Notes: generated by a model not told the origin, from the sequence alone. Positions 27,183 through 40,637 are shown, numbered from the stretch's first letter. The stretch: 64,000 bases of DNA from Caprimulgus europaeus (GCA_907165065.1 OU015540.1:496001-560000), one strand, 5' to 3'. Translations and numbers: made by a program.

Positions 27183-28334
27183 GGTTCAGGGACAGTCACC
27201 ACAGGGACGGTTGGGGGCTCTGGGCGAGAGCCGGAGGGATGCAGCCCACCTGGCAGCATCCCCTGTGCTCAGCTCTGCAGCCTCACTGTCCCCGTCCCCA
27301 GTGCCATGTGCTGTCTCCCCCTTGCCCACAGCTGGGGTGTGGCGAGATGGTGCCTTTGTCCTTCCTTCACTTCCTCCGAGGTACAAATTCCAGTGTGGGG
27401 GGTGCACGGACCAAGCCCTCTGCCCCACTGCCGTGCCAGTCTGCCCAGTCTGTGCTGGGTTCAGCCTCATCGCTCACCAGGTCCCAGCCCAAGGTCTGAC
27501 CTGAACCCCTCACATCACTGGACTCGGGCTGTCACCCGTCAAGGTCTGTCCAAACCCAGCCTCGAGGGCTCCAGGGGAGGTCACCTCTGGAACCACCTAC
27601 CAAGGGCTCTGCAGCTGCAGTGGTTCCAGTGGGCAGCTATTGCTCGGGCTCCCTAAACCAGTGAAATGGCAGCAGGAGGGCACTGGGGAGAGAGCGGTGG
27701 GAGAGGGGAGCTGCTCTGCTCTTGCCCCCGCACGCATGCGGAGCTTTGAGCAGCAGCCAGGAGAGGAGACAGAAGCTCGCTGGGTCCAACGTGCGGATGA
27801 CAAGAGTTTTGCTTGCACAAGCTCACCTTCCTCTGAGTTCTGGCTGGGATATGAATATCTGAACCGTGGCAGGTATAATTAACAGATGGAACCAGCTAAT
27901 TATGTCCTTTGCATGTGAGCAGAAGACGCAACTGTTAATTGCTATTTGCACATTTATTATTCCAAACACCGGGACTGCTGGCATTTACTGTGACATGTGC
28001 CCTGTTTAAAAACAAACAAACTGCACTCCTGTCTGTGCTGTGGTGCAATTTAAGGCCTAATTAATGTAAGCTGCTTCGCTGCCCTGTCGCTTTGAGAGGG
28101 TGCGTGTGGGGAGGGTGCTGGTGTCGGTGGCAGCGCTGGAGCCCGGCAGCACGGCGGGGACAGCACTGAAGCTGTGCAGGGGAAAGGCGTGGGGCTGCTC
28201 GTGGGGAACCAGCCACGGCCCCATCGCTGGCCCCACAGGGCTGTGAGTGCTCCCAGGAGTGCTCCTCCAAAGGTCTTCACGTGGTTATTCTGGAAACTAC
28301 TTGGGAGCCAACATGCAAACCCCGAACATCTCTC

Positions 28335-28505
28335 CTGCACTGGAACGCACTGACTGCCTGGGGGGTGGTGGAGTCCCCATCCCTGGAGGGATTTAAAAGC
28401 CGGGCAGACAAGGTGCTCAGAGATCTGGTTCAGTAGCAGCCAGGTATGGTTGGACTCGATGACCTCGAAGGTCTTTTCCAACCAAACGATTCTCTGATTC
28501 TGTGA
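28335..28505 (+). mobile_element. CR1 3'-end fragment
   Basis: The segment reads GGTGGTGGAGTCCCCATCCC, TGGAGGGATTTAAAAGCCGG, TGGTTGGACTCGATGACCTC and AAGGTCTTTTCCAACC, ending TTCTCTGATTCTGTGA. This is the end of CR1 ORF2 followed by the CR1 3' UTR and terminal repeats. The rest of the element is missing. Confidence 0.9.
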
Positions 28506-31500
28506 CATCAGCAGGAACAGACTCACTTGTCACTCTGCATCTGCCAGCTCGGAGGGCTGAGACCAACTGCAGCTCAGAAGTTTCTTCCACAGTCGCTGTC
28601 ATGAGCTGGAGCATCCTTTATCTCAAAGCCTCTCCAGTTCAGAGCAAGTCCCAGCCCACGCCTCATCCCCACCTCTGCTGAGAAATCAGCAGCAGGAGCA
28701 AAACTTCCCATCAGGGCAAGACTCTCCTGGAGGGTCTCCCAGGCTCTGACAAGGACCAACCTGCATGGTGAGAAGCACCTGATCTGGGTGCTGCAGAGAC
28801 GGAGGAGGGGACGTCAGCGCAGCCCCTGCTCCCCAGGGATGGAGTGTACCCACAGCAAACCCAGTCTGGTCTGAAAAAGCCACTCTGACCCTCTCTCTCT
28901 CTAGAACATAGTAGGGAAAAATAACAACTATGTTTTCAAAAGTAATGATTAAATCTCTAGTCTTGAATAAGTATTTGTTTGAGATCAGCGCTCAGAGCGC
29001 GCCTTAGCTCTGTGGTTAGTTATATAAATATTGGAGATGAATAGCAGAGGAATTTCTACCTTTCCCATTAAAGGGTTCAGATGGATTTCAACGACCACAC
29101 TTACATCAGGGGGTCTGAGCTAATATTCTCTAGGTGAAGGCTTTCCTTTGTGACTGGAGAAAGCGGTTTCTGAAATGCTGTTATTCCCCAGTGAAGCAGG
29201 ACATGTTACACCAACCTCCACCCTGCCTTTAGCACGAGGTGAGAGCAGGAGGTGAGAACAGGGGGTGAGAGCACGTCCTGCCTGGGGATCTCGCCAGCAC
29301 AAAGAGGGTCTGGAACAACCACAGAGAATGATGGAGCCAGAGCCCTCTGCCCCGGGCTCCGGGAGGGCTGGATGTGATCCCAGGCAGAACGGGGCTGGGG
29401 ACGTGGGGCTCCCCACCTCACCCTGGTCTGGGACAGGGCCAGCCCGGAGCTGCCCCTCCATGGGACGCCCAGTCCAGCCCAGTGCCCCAGCGAGGGCGGC
29501 TGCCTGGGCATCCCAGGTGCTTGGCTGCCTCCTTTCCTTTTGCCCAGGGGTTAATCTTTCCTTGGTGTTTCCAGTGAAATCGTCCCTCCGAGCCTCGTTC
29601 CGCAGAGCAGGGGCTGTGCTGGCCCCTGCCCTGTGTGCAGCCCTTGTGCCCTGGGTCTGGGTCCCTCCTTCCCCCACACACAGCCCACAGCCGCTCCCCA
29701 CGTCCCTCCGAGGTGACCCTGCCACTGCAGAGCCACAGCACGTGGCTCCCAGCGCTGGGAGCTGCTGGGGGCTCCGGCAGCACCTCCTGGCACCACGCAG
29801 GACTGTCCCCGTGGTTTCACCTCCTGCCTGTCCCCTGCCTGTCCCCACTGCCATGAACATATGTTTTCCAGGGGTCAGGTCTCGATGTCCGTTTGCAGAG
29901 CTCGCTCCTGCTCTCCCTCCCCGCACCGCTGTGTGCAGCTCTTCACAGCGCCCTGGAGAATTACAGTTCTGCACCACAGGACACAGAGCCATTAATTTCC
30001 TCGCGAGTCTGCAGGGCACTTCCAGGATGGATGCTGCTGTAGGTAAACGCTGCCCATTCCAGGAGGGAAGGGGAGACACGGTGCACAGGGCCAGGTCCCC
30101 AGCACCACCCTGCACTGCACCCACCACGGACCTCGTGAGGGGCCACACGACGTGTGCCCGGGAGGGAGAGCGGAGAGCTGAGCCCCCGGGGAGACCCTCC
30201 TCCAACCGGACTGGGGGTCTGGAGCGGATGGGCTGGGCGCCTGACAGCCAGGAACACCAGGCACGGGAAGGGCAGAAGGCAGAGAGGGTAGAATTGTCTA
30301 AACACCCCAATTCTTATAATGGAAGCAATTGTGAATCATTTGAAATGCCAAAATCTTGACAGGATAACGAGTTAAATCTGAGAGCGTGAATCCAATTACC
30401 TCTCGGGGTGCTGCCTGGCGGGAGCTGCCGCAGCACGTGCCCGACAGCGCGGGGAGCAGCCGACCCGCCAGCCCGGGGGGTTCCCCGCTGCCCTGGGGGA
30501 TCCATCCCCGCAGGCTGGTACCTCGGGTGCTGGCCCTGCTCCCCGGTCCCCTCGTGCCGCAGCCGGGGCAATGCGGAGCCGCAGCTCCCCCAGGCCGGGG
30601 GCAGCCAGGAGTGCAAGCTCTAGAATAGAGGTGGCTTTGCTGGATGATGGATTTCAGAGTCTTTCTGCTTCAGGTTATCGAACAGGGTGAATTTTTATGG
30701 ACATCTTTCCTCTTTGCATCACTATTCCTCCGAGTGTCTCCAGACCACACGCTCTGGGGAGGGCTTTGCACCGGGAATGGCGCAAATAGGATTTGTCACC
30801 TCCTAGGAGCGGCTGTGACATCCCCCCTGCAGTCACCAGGGCACGGCTGTGGGGTGGCCGCAGCGGGCACACGCGGCTGCCTTGGGGCTCTGGGATCCCG
30901 GCGAGGACTTGGCACCAAGCGGCTGTTGGTGCTGCTGGGACAGGACCAGCCTGTGGGGAGAAGCAGAGGAGGACAAGTCCCCGGGGGTCCAGTGGTGCAA
31001 CGTCTATCCCATCCCCCAGTGTGTGGGGGGGGTCAGGGGGTCCCGGGGGACAGCTCCAGGCTGGGCTCTGCTGCTGCTTGGGGCCAGGAACCAAACGCTG
31101 GTGGCAGGGACGTGACTCAGCACCCCACAGTGGCACCTGCAGGAAGGGACAGCGGGGCTGGCTGTCCCCTGTCCCAAACCTTCTCTCCCACACAACCGTG
31201 TGAGGCCGTCTGCCAAGCAAGTCAATGTGAATCAATCGATGTTTGTGGCCTCTCGATGGCTCTGTTACCTCCTCAAGGACAGAGCTAAACCACCCAAAGG
31301 GGCCTGAAGCTGCCAGCAGAGCAGGCGCGCAGGAGACTGTAAATCAGGACACATTAATACTGTCAGTGACGATGAAGATCTCTGGATCTCCACACCTGCC
31401 TGTGAGCAGTGGCCTTCAGATGGGCTCCACAAGCGCCCGAGCTCCCCCCCTGCCGCAGAGGGTGGGGGCTGGAGCCCCGGGGTGGGCTGGGCCACCACGC

Positions 31501-34500
31501 CTTGTGCTGGGCAGCCGAGCCCAGGCAGTGTGACAGGGCCAGGGCTTGGAGGGTGAGCTGCGATCCCTGGGGTTATGTAAAGAAACCCTTTTCTGCCTTG
31601 TTTGAAAGAGCAGAGAACCTTTTGCCCCATCGCACGTCCCCCCAGCCCTGGCTCTGCCCTGGGCACCCAGCCCTGCTCGCAGCCCAGGGCAGCTCTCATG
31701 GGGCCAAAGCGTGGAGCAGGGCAGAGCATCCCCGGGATGTCGGGGAGGTGGCTGGGCCCAGGCTCAGGGGATGCAGAGATGTGATGAAGCACTTGGGAGG
31801 ATGGTGGGGAGCCGGACCCAGCACTTGGCGGGGGCTGCCTGGCCCAGGGACCCCTCCCTGCCCACCGGGACGGAGAGGCGGCTGCCCGAGCCCAGCGTAC
31901 TGGCACTGTGGCTCTGAGCGCAGCCCCCGGGTCACATCAGCCCCTCTGGCCACCGTGTCCAGCCCGGGACAGCATCGCTCCTGCCAGCCTTGGGATGTGC
32001 AAGATGCTGTTAGAGCCACGGCTCTGAGCCGGCCCAGCGGGACCGGGAGGTCGGAAGACATTCTGTCGCTTGTAAATAAATAATAATAAATTACCATGTT
32101 TCAGCACACTCAGGAGTGCCTCTGCGTGCAGAAACATCAGGCTGGATCCGCGCACAGCCTTGACGTGGGGACGGGAGAGCTGCCGCCGCCGCCTCCCTGC
32201 CCGCAGCGAAGGGCATGTCCAGCCGCGGTGGCAGCTCTGCCGTGGCTGGGATGTCACTGTCACGCCATGGGCACCACAGGACAGCCCCACTCCTCCAGAA
32301 TGTGCCTGAGCCACTGACCGAGGCCCGTGGGGCTGTGCCCACGCGATGCCTTGTCCCTGCCAGCTCTGGGTGCCAGGCGGCAGCAGCCAGGTGAGCCGTC
32401 CCGCGCCGGCCATGGGGCTGCACCGAGCAAGGCAGCTCTGCAGTCCCCGTGCCCTGCGCTGGTCCCTGGGCCCTGCTGGTGCCATGGCCCCCTCTGATAT
32501 ACAAAGGCTTAAACCATAAGCCTTGAATTAGAGTGGACTTTTGAGTGAACTTCCCAACCTGTACCACAGTGGATGCACAGTAGGACTTCCCAGTGGCAGG
32601 GGAAAGGCTCTCCAAAGCCTTGGCTGTGACAGGGGCTCCCCAGCTGATGTACGGAGCTGGACAGTGATCAGTATTTGGGCAATTGGTGATGGATCTCTCT
32701 TAATCACTCTGCTTGCTCTGCCTCGGCCCTGGCAGCGGCTCCATCTACCGAGTCTGTCTGTGCAGGGTCTGTACGAGGAATTCATATGGAAAAGCTCTGT
32801 TCCTTCGAGTCATTTTTCATTAGTTGTGATACTACTGAGCAAAGAGGAACGGGTTTGGTAAATTAAAATGGGTTGCAGTTCAATACAGAATACTTCATTT
32901 GTAGCCAGGTTAAATAAGAGAATTGACATAAATATAATGCAATTACTTTTGCTACTTTCATAATGCCTTTATGAGGAAGATAACCATCCTCATGAATACA
33001 TTATCCCACAGTATCTCTGCATCATTTCTGGACTTAACTCTTTTACATAGTATCAGAAGAATGGACACATTTAATTAAGTATCTTATTTTAGAAGTCAAT
33101 TTTAACGTTGATCAGGAAGCAGTATCTTTAATTTTCAGTCACAGGAGCGGCTTTTTTTTTGTTGCCAGACTGTTGTAATTTTAAGGACACGATCTTGAGC
33201 AGAGTCACTACACGTGTGTGTGTTGCAGGAGAAGCTGGAAGGTCTGGGTGTCCCCTCACAGCCCCAGCCAGGATCAGGCTCCCGGGGTCCCTGGCACAGG
33301 GACCACCGCTGGGTTCCAGCCCGGTACAGCGCTGGGATGGCAGAGGATCCCCTGCCCGCTCTGTGGGGCTGGCCCTTCCGACAGCCAACGCTGGCCCTTC
33401 TGCAAAGGGGAGCAACAGCCCTGCGGGCGAGGGGCAGCGCTGAAGCCGGGGGGCCGTACCCAGTGTGGCCGGGCAAGTAGAGCTGTTTGTGGGGTGGGTG
33501 TGAGGTACCCCCCTGCCTGGGGCCGCGGTGCCCACCTGGGGTGCAGCAGCCAGGCTGCAGGGCAGCGCCGGGGAGCTGGCACTTTGCTTTTCTGATGCAC
33601 TGTGCCTACTGCAGCTTTTTTTACCTTTCTGCCGCCTTTACAATTAATTCTCAAGTGCTCCAGTGCTGTTATTACCCGCTGCGCCCCAGCCCACCTCCAC
33701 CAGCTTCCTTCATTAGCACTGACTTCTAATCAGAGCAGAATTAATTGCAGGTTTGCTGGGAGAAAGGTGAGTTTGATAAAGCGCATTTCTAAGGGGATGG
33801 TTGTATTTATGTTGCTCTCAGCAAACGTTTCATGTGGGGACCAGTAGAGATGTGAAGGGACAGGGAGGTGCGATGGCAACGCAGGGAGAGGAGGGACAGG
33901 GAGCAAAGGCACCTCTCAAGATGTACCTTGGGTGCAGGTGGGGAGGGGGAGCGGCACAGGGCTGCCCCCAGCCCCAGCCCTGACCCCAACCTCTGCCCCA
34001 ACCCCAGCCTCAGCCCCTGTCCCAGCCACTCCAGGCTCCCCACAGCTCCTCCGTGTCCCCATCCCTGCAGGGCCAGTGCCAAGGTGCTGCAGCCTGGGCA
34101 CCATCTCAGGAGCCCAACTCCACTGTAGATGGAAACCATGAATTTGCTGTCTGGAAACGTCATTCCAGGGGCAGGAGGCTGTTCAGTGGGGAAAATAAGT
34201 TTTATATTTAAAAAAAAAATCCTTGAAAAGCATAAATCTTAGTTCAGAACATGTAGATCTTACTTAAGAGGGACAGCCCCTCATGCTTCTGTTGAAAGCA
34301 AATTAACTTTTTTGCTAAAAAAGACAAACCCCCGCTCATGTCACCCTGTCTCACTTCAGTCTTAAAATACAGAGCACAACAAGAGAGAACAAATCCCTCA
34401 AACTGGACTAAGCCCCTTTTGAAACGTGCGTGGAGCCCGAGCAGATGGAATCGGTGTCTGTCGGGAGGGGCCTCCACAGGCACATTCCCTGCTCTTGCTG

Positions 34501-36499
34501 TTACATCCACAGCTATTTTAGATTTGCAATGCCACTTCTCTGCGAGCAGCCAACAAAAATATCCTCCTGGAAGCGATGGGATTCTCAGCTCTGTCCTTGG
34601 AGCAAAGCTGCTTGTCTGGAGCACCAAGTGCTGGCAGCTCCTCGGGGTGAGCAGCACCTTCCACGGCCACAGAAGACCCCGGCACTGGGGACGGTCATAG
34701 CACCCCGGCAGAGGCTGCTCAGCCTCCGCTGCTCCCCTGGGCGTTCCCAGCCGTACCCCCAGCCCCGGCTGCAGGAGCACTGCGGGACAAGGACCGTGCG
34801 GGGATGGAGATGGGAAGCAGCCCCAGAGCCAGGGTGAGGGTCACGGCATGAGCCGGGCTTGGGGCCAGCGCAGCCCCGCAGCACCGACGTGCAGCACCGA
34901 CGTGCAGCACCATCTCTCGGGGCAGGACTCGACCGGTGCTCGCCGGCTGCAGCTGCCCTCCGTGGCATTTGAATGCTGCAGCTTTTCATCTCAAGGCTGA
35001 GCAGCTATGTTTTTAAATATAGAATATTAGGGTTTTATGACAAAATCAAACAACACTTGCTGGAGAATTGATTCTGCCCCGTGTTTCCCTCCTAGCTGGG
35101 GCCACAGTATTACTCCTCGGCGAGCGATATTTCAGCCCTGCAGCAGCGCAAGGTTTGGTTTTCAGGACGCTCTTATGGCTGGCTTTTCAGCATGAGGAAC
35201 AGCAGCCTGGCTGCAGATGGGAGGATAAAAAGTCCCTCTAAAATTCCACTGGCAGATCCATACTCCATTTCTGGTGGTGTGAAAATGACTGCACAATTGA
35301 TTGGCTCTTAACTCCAAACCTGAAAGTCGCCGGCTCCAAAGTCACTGAAATTCCCCGCGTGTCCCTGGGGTGCTGTTAGCTCTGGGGGAGCTGGAACCGC
35401 GGAGCCGAGCCCCCCTCCTGCACACCCACTTGCCGGGGAATCCTCTGTGCCTCGGGGTGCTCACGTAATCCAGCTGCCGGGAAATGCAACAGGGCAGCTC
35501 CTGCACTTGGTTATGCAAGAGCAGATGAAGAATCCAAATCTTCCCCTTAGTTATTCCTTCCCTACTTTCTCCCTGATTGCTCAGTACAAAAGCTTTGAGC
35601 CATCTTTAAACCAAATTGCTTCACAAATGACAAATAACATGAAAATAGGCTTCATAACCAGGAATAATGAAAGAAATCATTCACTTTGATATCAGGAGAT
35701 GGTCTGTGGTAAAGGAGCCCTTCAGCCTGAATAGCAGAAAAGCACATTGCAATTTTCATGTACTTACTGGATAAAACATGTGACTCCATGGATGCTGTGG
35801 CTGTCATTTCGCGCTGGTCTCTGCACTTTGATTCTGAATTGCACAGGTTATCTTGACACTTGCTGATAAATTTTAAATCATCTCTTTTGCTGTATGTGAG
35901 AAGGGGCAGGGAGAGCATATCTGAATACAAACGTTAATGATATTTTTAAATCCTTGCCAGAGAGTGGGAGCAGCCCTGGGGACAGTGTTCAGCGATGTGT
36001 CCCCATCTCTGGGGTCTGCCTGTCACAGCGGCCGTCCCACGGCATCTGCACAGCGCAGACAGGGCTGCGGGTCTGGCACCTCAGACGGCTCATGGGGAGG
36101 GTCTCCAGACTCACCCTGCCGCCTGGCACAGAGACCACCCACCCGCTGCCCACGCTGGGGCCGCAGGAGCGATGCTCCGTGCTCGCCTCGGTGCTGGGAG
36201 CAGCTGGGGTGCCCGTTGGCAGAGTCCTACGGCTGCGCCAGCCAACGGGGTGAGGGCAGAGTCCCCATGAAGCTGGTAGGACTGTGGGGTTCTAGGTTCC
36301 TCCTCTGATGGGAGTTCAGCAGGCTGGAAAGCGGTGGGACTCCTCTGCAGTGCCATGTCCCGGAGCCCAGGGGTCACCAAGGGTGAGCTGGTGGCCCCGG
36401 GCTGCCCTGGCTCCCCGTGTTTTGCAAGCTTTGCCATCTCCACCAACCCCAGGAGAAGAGCGGCTGGAGGAGACCAGGGTCCAGCAGGACCTAAGTGTT
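28506..36499. other. Intergenic DNA, no gene recognised
   Basis: Eight kilobases of mostly G+C-rich, non-repetitive DNA. It includes a long stretch (29120-30360) that is open on both strands because stop codons are rare in G+C-rich sequence; neither frame shows a known domain. AT-rich, CpG-poor patches lie at 28900-29080, 32050-32100, 32840-33140, 34190-34330 and 35500-35950. A 14-bp GAGGTGAGAGCAG-type triplication lies at 29235-29275. G+C-rich patches at 30400-30600 and 34680-34930 hold modest CpG clusters. Confidence 0.5.
33964..34027. repeat. C-rich hexamer-like repeat (CCCCAR)
   Basis: Loosely repeated CCCCAGCCCCAGCCCTGACC units form an imperfect low-complexity array on the plus strand. 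The complementary strand is G-run rich. Confidence 0.65.
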
Positions 36500-36630
36500 G
36501 AAGGCCAGGTTGGATGAGGCTTTGAGCAACCTGGTCTAGTGGAAGGTGTCCCTGCTGATGGCAGGGGGGCTGGGACTGGATGAGCTTTAAGGTCCCTTCC
36601 AACCCAAACCAGTCTGGGATTCTGTGACCT
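36500..36630 (+). mobile_element. CR1 3'-end fragment
   Basis: The sequence GATGAGGCTTTGAGCAACCT, GGTCTAGTGGAAGGTGTCCC, GGATGAGCTTTAAGGTCCCT and TCCAACCCAAACCAGTCTGG, ending GATTCTGTGA, is a CR1 3' UTR of the same subfamily as the copies near 41612 and 63362 and, in reverse, near 21155 and 49103. Confidence 0.93.
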
Positions 36631-39600
36631 GAGCCAACTGGGGCTGCAGCTGTGGCCGCAGGCTCTGCCCTCAGGAGCCCTGTGCAGGAGGGGACCCCGC
36701 GCTGCCCTTCCCACCCCGTCCCCTCAGCTCCTCACCCAAGCACCACTGACCAACACAATCATCTTGGTGTAATTAAGCAAATATCTGAGCAAAACCTAAT
36801 AATTTTCCAAAGCTTTTATCTTGGCAGCTATGGAGATAATGGCTAAAAATAGGTGTGCCCATACCAACTGGCAATTAAAATACCCTCGTTTCGATTCCAT
36901 CATGTTTTAGCACAGAGGGCTCTGCTGGGAGTTAGATTAGCTTGATGTGGCAAATTTACTCATCAAAATATGTACAAAAAGTGAGGCAAGTTGGAAAAAC
37001 ACCAGGCAGCAGACCCCTGCAGAGCTCCCCAGTTGGATGAGGCACACTGGAGGGAGGCAGGCGCTGCGGTACCGCAGTGCAGGGCTCGGCGACGCGCGGC
37101 ACGGGCTGGTGCCTGGCCGTGGCTCCGCGGGCACAGGGCAGCTGTCCCCAATGGGGAAGGTGATCTGTGGCCAGACACAGGGCTCTGTGCCAGCCACGGG
37201 GCTTGCAGCATCCCTGGGCAGCACCCACTTCCCAAAATCCATCCCACTGCACATTCCCCTCCTGGTTTGGCTGGAGCAGCTGCAGCACTGGGGACTTTTC
37301 TCCACCTCATTGAGGCTTTTGCTCTTCTCCCCTTTCTTCCCCAGTTCAGGCTGAACAGCTCGGGGTTCGGAGAGGAGTTTGCCCCAAAGAAGTTCAAGTG
37401 TTAGGAACAACTTCAGTGTAAACAGATTAATTAATCTAATCAGACACATTTCTCCAGAGGAATTGGATTAGTGCTTTTTGGATAAGGGTTGTATTAAGCT
37501 GATAAGAGAAATTACAAATGCAATGAGATGCTGATTTATTGCAAAGAGAGCACTTGACAATTCTCACAGGTTCATGATCTCATCCTTGGGGCTACAGGTT
37601 GCTGCTGAGCAAATAAACCAACATGCTCCAACGTTCCCTTTGGTGTTGCAGAAGCCACAGAGCCCCGTACAGCCAGGGAGCCACCTCTGCCCTGGCACTC
37701 GCCGGAGCTGCAGGGGCACCAGCCCAGCACCCTGTACCCATTCTGCTGGAAAACCAAACTGCAGGGACCTTCACACAGCACCTGCCCGCGCCCAGGGGCA
37801 GAGAGTGGCTCATGTGGGTGTTGGTAGGCTGGTGGCCACCCTGCTCTTGGGTCTGGGAGCTCTGCAAGGGCTGTGACACCCTCAGGAAGGCCACGGGGGT
37901 GCTTGGGGGGGCTGTGAAGTGTTTAACTTCCCCAGGATGTTGACTGCACTTTCTTGCCAGTTGCAGCTCAGTTCCGTGGGGGCAAAGGCTGGTGCATCAA
38001 TAGGGACAGCCAAGATTTGATTTCTTAGAAATTATTGCCAGAACATGAGCACATTTGGGGAAGATTTTATCTGAAGACACGGAATTCTGTTCCTCACCGA
38101 GCTCACACTTTAAGTGCCAGAAGAGACTTCTCTGCTCTTGTCTTGTGTGAATGCAAATCACCATCTGTTTCCTCTCGTACCACAAGTCTTGGCACGCAAA
38201 GAGTTACCAGGTGCTTCACTGTCTTCACTCTGAGACAGAAAAGTCCCCGAGACACTTAACCAGGGCAGCATGTCCTCTACAGCATGTCCATTAAGTGCCT
38301 GTCCATGGGACACCAGACATCCATCCCCCATTTAACCCAGTGCCACTGGGCATGTCTACATTCAACACATTAACCGTACAAGCGCAGCCCACCACCCCTG
38401 GGACCCAGCGCCATGCCAGCAGCTTCCCTCTGTGCCAAGCTGGTGGCACCGGGACGCGCTCTGGCTCTTTGGGGATTGATGGGAACGTTTCCAAGGTTCT
38501 TGTCCCCCAGGCAGGGGACAGTGTGGATGTAGCATGGCACAAGGAGCCAGATTCACAGCATGCCCTGGAGCAAGGCATGGTCTTGGCCATTACTGTGAGG
38601 GATGGTGCCTGGAGGGAGCAGGTCACCTTGCGCCTCAGCACCCGGTGACTGGTGTGTGGAAGGGGACAGGCCAGGAGGTCTCCTTGGCAGGTGGGACATG
38701 GAGCGGGCAGGAGCACATTGGCAGGCACCCAAGCATGGTGCCAGCCTTCACTAGGTGCTCGGTGAGCCATGCCATGATGCCTTTGTCAGCAGCCGTTCCC
38801 CTGTCTCCGGATTTCCCTCCAAAGCTTTTGCTTTTCTTGCTGCAGTTCCCTCAGCATCACTTCGGGAGCCCAAGTGAATGTCCCTACACAGCTTCCCCTG
38901 TCCTTTGCTCGGCTCTGTGCCGCCAGTGCAGCAAAAATACGACTGAAACGCAGGGAGCAGCAGCTGCCCGGGGAAGCGTCATCGGTCACAGTTACAGGGT
39001 GCTCAACAAAGTGCAATGAAACGGCAGGTGCAGGCGCTGCGCTTTCCTGAGCCCCATCTATCAGCAGGGAGGGGACGTGAATGCTGATCATCCAGCCCCA
39101 GCAGCAGGCCTGGTTCTGATGCGGCTCTCTGGGCCACCATGCCAGGCCACCACAGTGGGCCCGGCTGCCCACAGGCTTGGGGCACATGCTCAGACCTGCT
39201 GAGGAAGCCCCACGGCACCCACTCTTCTCCCTCCTTCACCTTTCTCCAGGTGCCTGAAGCTGGACACCTCTCCTCCTCCCGAGCCTGGCCTGGGCTTGTC
39301 CCTGCCCACACCAGGGTCTTCTGCACAGAGCCTGACCGAGCTAGCCCCACAGAAAACACAGAAAATCCTCTTTTCTGAGACCCCCAGATCCCCTCCCTCG
39401 CCATTCCCGGGTGACAGTGCAGCCACGAGTGGAGGGGATCCCCGAAATCCCCGCTCTGAGGGCTCGAGCGCGCCAGGGACACCGGCTGCCTGAGCACCTC
39501 TGGAGCTGGCGAGGTTAATTCAGCTGCAAAAGCCTCTTCAGGCACAGGCACCAAGCGCATCCGCTCACCCCCGCCCGCCGGGCCAGCTGCAGCCTCTCCT

Positions 39601-40014
39601 GCCCCAGGAGAAGAGGATGAAAAGTTCACAGAGTGAATTTCTCAGCTGGAGGAAAGGCAGAAACAAACACAACTTGAACTATCACAGCAGGCGTGTTGTT
39701 GCCTGCTGCTCGGGAATCAAACAGGCGAGTGGGCAAGCGGCGATCTTAAATCCAGGCAGCCGCTCCCCAGCAGCAGCTGGGGCACTCAGGAGAGGTGGAG
39801 CTGCCCTCGGCCATGGATCAGCCCTTGTTCCTGTACCCTGAGCACCAGGCAGGGCAGGAGCCTCTGGCTGCCCCAGCGAGCACAAAGCTCAGCCAGTCCA
39901 GGAGGGAGCCAGGCTCTCGGGCTGACACAAACCCTCTGCCCACAGTGAAGGCAAAGCCTTTCCGAGCAAGATCCATCTGCAGTGGTCCTGCTGCTGCCCA
40001 GGAACCGCAACCGT
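36631..40014. other. Intergenic DNA, no gene recognised
   Basis: Unique sequence between a CR1 fragment and the orphan CpG island. AT-rich at 36750-36960 and 37400-37580, otherwise moderately G+C-rich. No exon or RNA gene can be supported. Confidence 0.5.
37395..37565. promoter_or_regulatory. Candidate conserved non-coding element (AT-rich island)
   Basis: CpG-free, non-repetitive sequence with several homeodomain-type cores: ATTAATTAATCTAATCAGAC, GGAATTGGATTAGTGC (bicoid-type GGATTA) and TTGTATTAAGCTGATAAGAG. It is short and has a sharp composition boundary on both sides. The motifs are seen; a regulatory role is inference. Confidence 0.28.
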
Positions 40015-40430
40015 GGGAACCGGAGGCTGAGCCCACGAACCCCGCCCGGAGCTGCGCAGGGGCCCCAGCAATGGGGCTCCCCGGGCGACCCGCCCGAGGG
40101 CGGGCAGGCGGCTGTCGGGGAGCGGGGCTGCCGGCTGGGAATGGCTGGGGAAGGAGAGAGCCAAGGGCCCGTGTCCCCTCGGCCAGGCCTCCCCCGCGGC
40201 CGCAGGGTTTCCCGTGCGGTTGCTGTGGGCAGGGCCGTGCGGCCTCGCGCTCCCCGCCGGCGCTGGCGGCCTTGTGCGAGCGGAGAGCGCGCTCTGCCGA
40301 GCGGCCGCCGCGCCGCAGCCGCGCCCGGGCGGCATCCGGGGCCGTGGGGCCCAGCCGGGAGCGGACCCCGCTTCACGGCTGCCGCATCGCGGGGACGGGC
40401 CCTGCCCCGCACAGGCCTCGCCCCTCGCCC
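40015..40430. promoter_or_regulatory. Orphan CpG island
   Basis: About 400 bp with very dense CpG, including CCGGGCGACCCGCCCGAGGG, CCCCGCGGCCGCAGG, GCGGCCGCCGCGCCGCAGCC and CGCATCGCGGGGACGGG. Next to it, at 40450-40500, are CTCTTAAAAGGG and GAGCCAATCCTG. Read on the minus strand these give ATTGG, then a TATA-like TTTTAAGA, then the island. It lies about 31 kb upstream of HS3ST4. Long open frames cross it on both strands but show no known domain. It could be the promoter of an unannotated gene or lncRNA, or an alternative HS3ST4 promoter. Confidence 0.55.
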
Positions 40431-40637
40431 CCAAGTGCTGTGAATTTTGTGTGTGCTGTGCTCTTAAAAGGGAACTGAAATAAGTTTGAGCCAATCCTGA
40501 AGTACAATAGCAGTGCGTGTGTATAGTGGGTGGAACAAGCTCATCAATAACGTATAAATATGTGAAGTTTTGCAAACTCAGTGTGCTAACTTTGTGGAAT
40601 ACCACCCAGCACCCACAGCTGTGCAAACAGGAAACAA

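Larger units (their letters stand above)
21521..28334. other. Intergenic DNA with one candidate regulatory island, no gene recognised
   Basis: About 6.8 kb of mostly unique DNA. AT-rich, CpG-poor patches at 23580-23860, 24130-24420, 25740-26210 and 27850-28080 alternate with G+C-rich patches at 24660-24770, 24880-25720 and 26800-27780. A 21-bp duplication with GTGACACCTGGGGTCCC occurs at 26405-26446, and a 12-bp CAAAAACGTTTG-type triplication at 26957-26990. No exon is supported. Confidence 0.5.

Noticed and set aside
29120..30360. Overlapping open frames of 396 (minus) and 364 (plus) codons
   Set aside because: Both strands are open over the same G+C-rich stretch, with no known motif, no biased conserved block and no splice structure. 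Scarcity of stop codons explains it.
39795..40626. Open frames of 227 (plus) and 245 (minus) codons across the orphan CpG island
   Set aside because: CpG-rich DNA is depleted in stop codons and neither product shows a domain. Only the island itself is reported.
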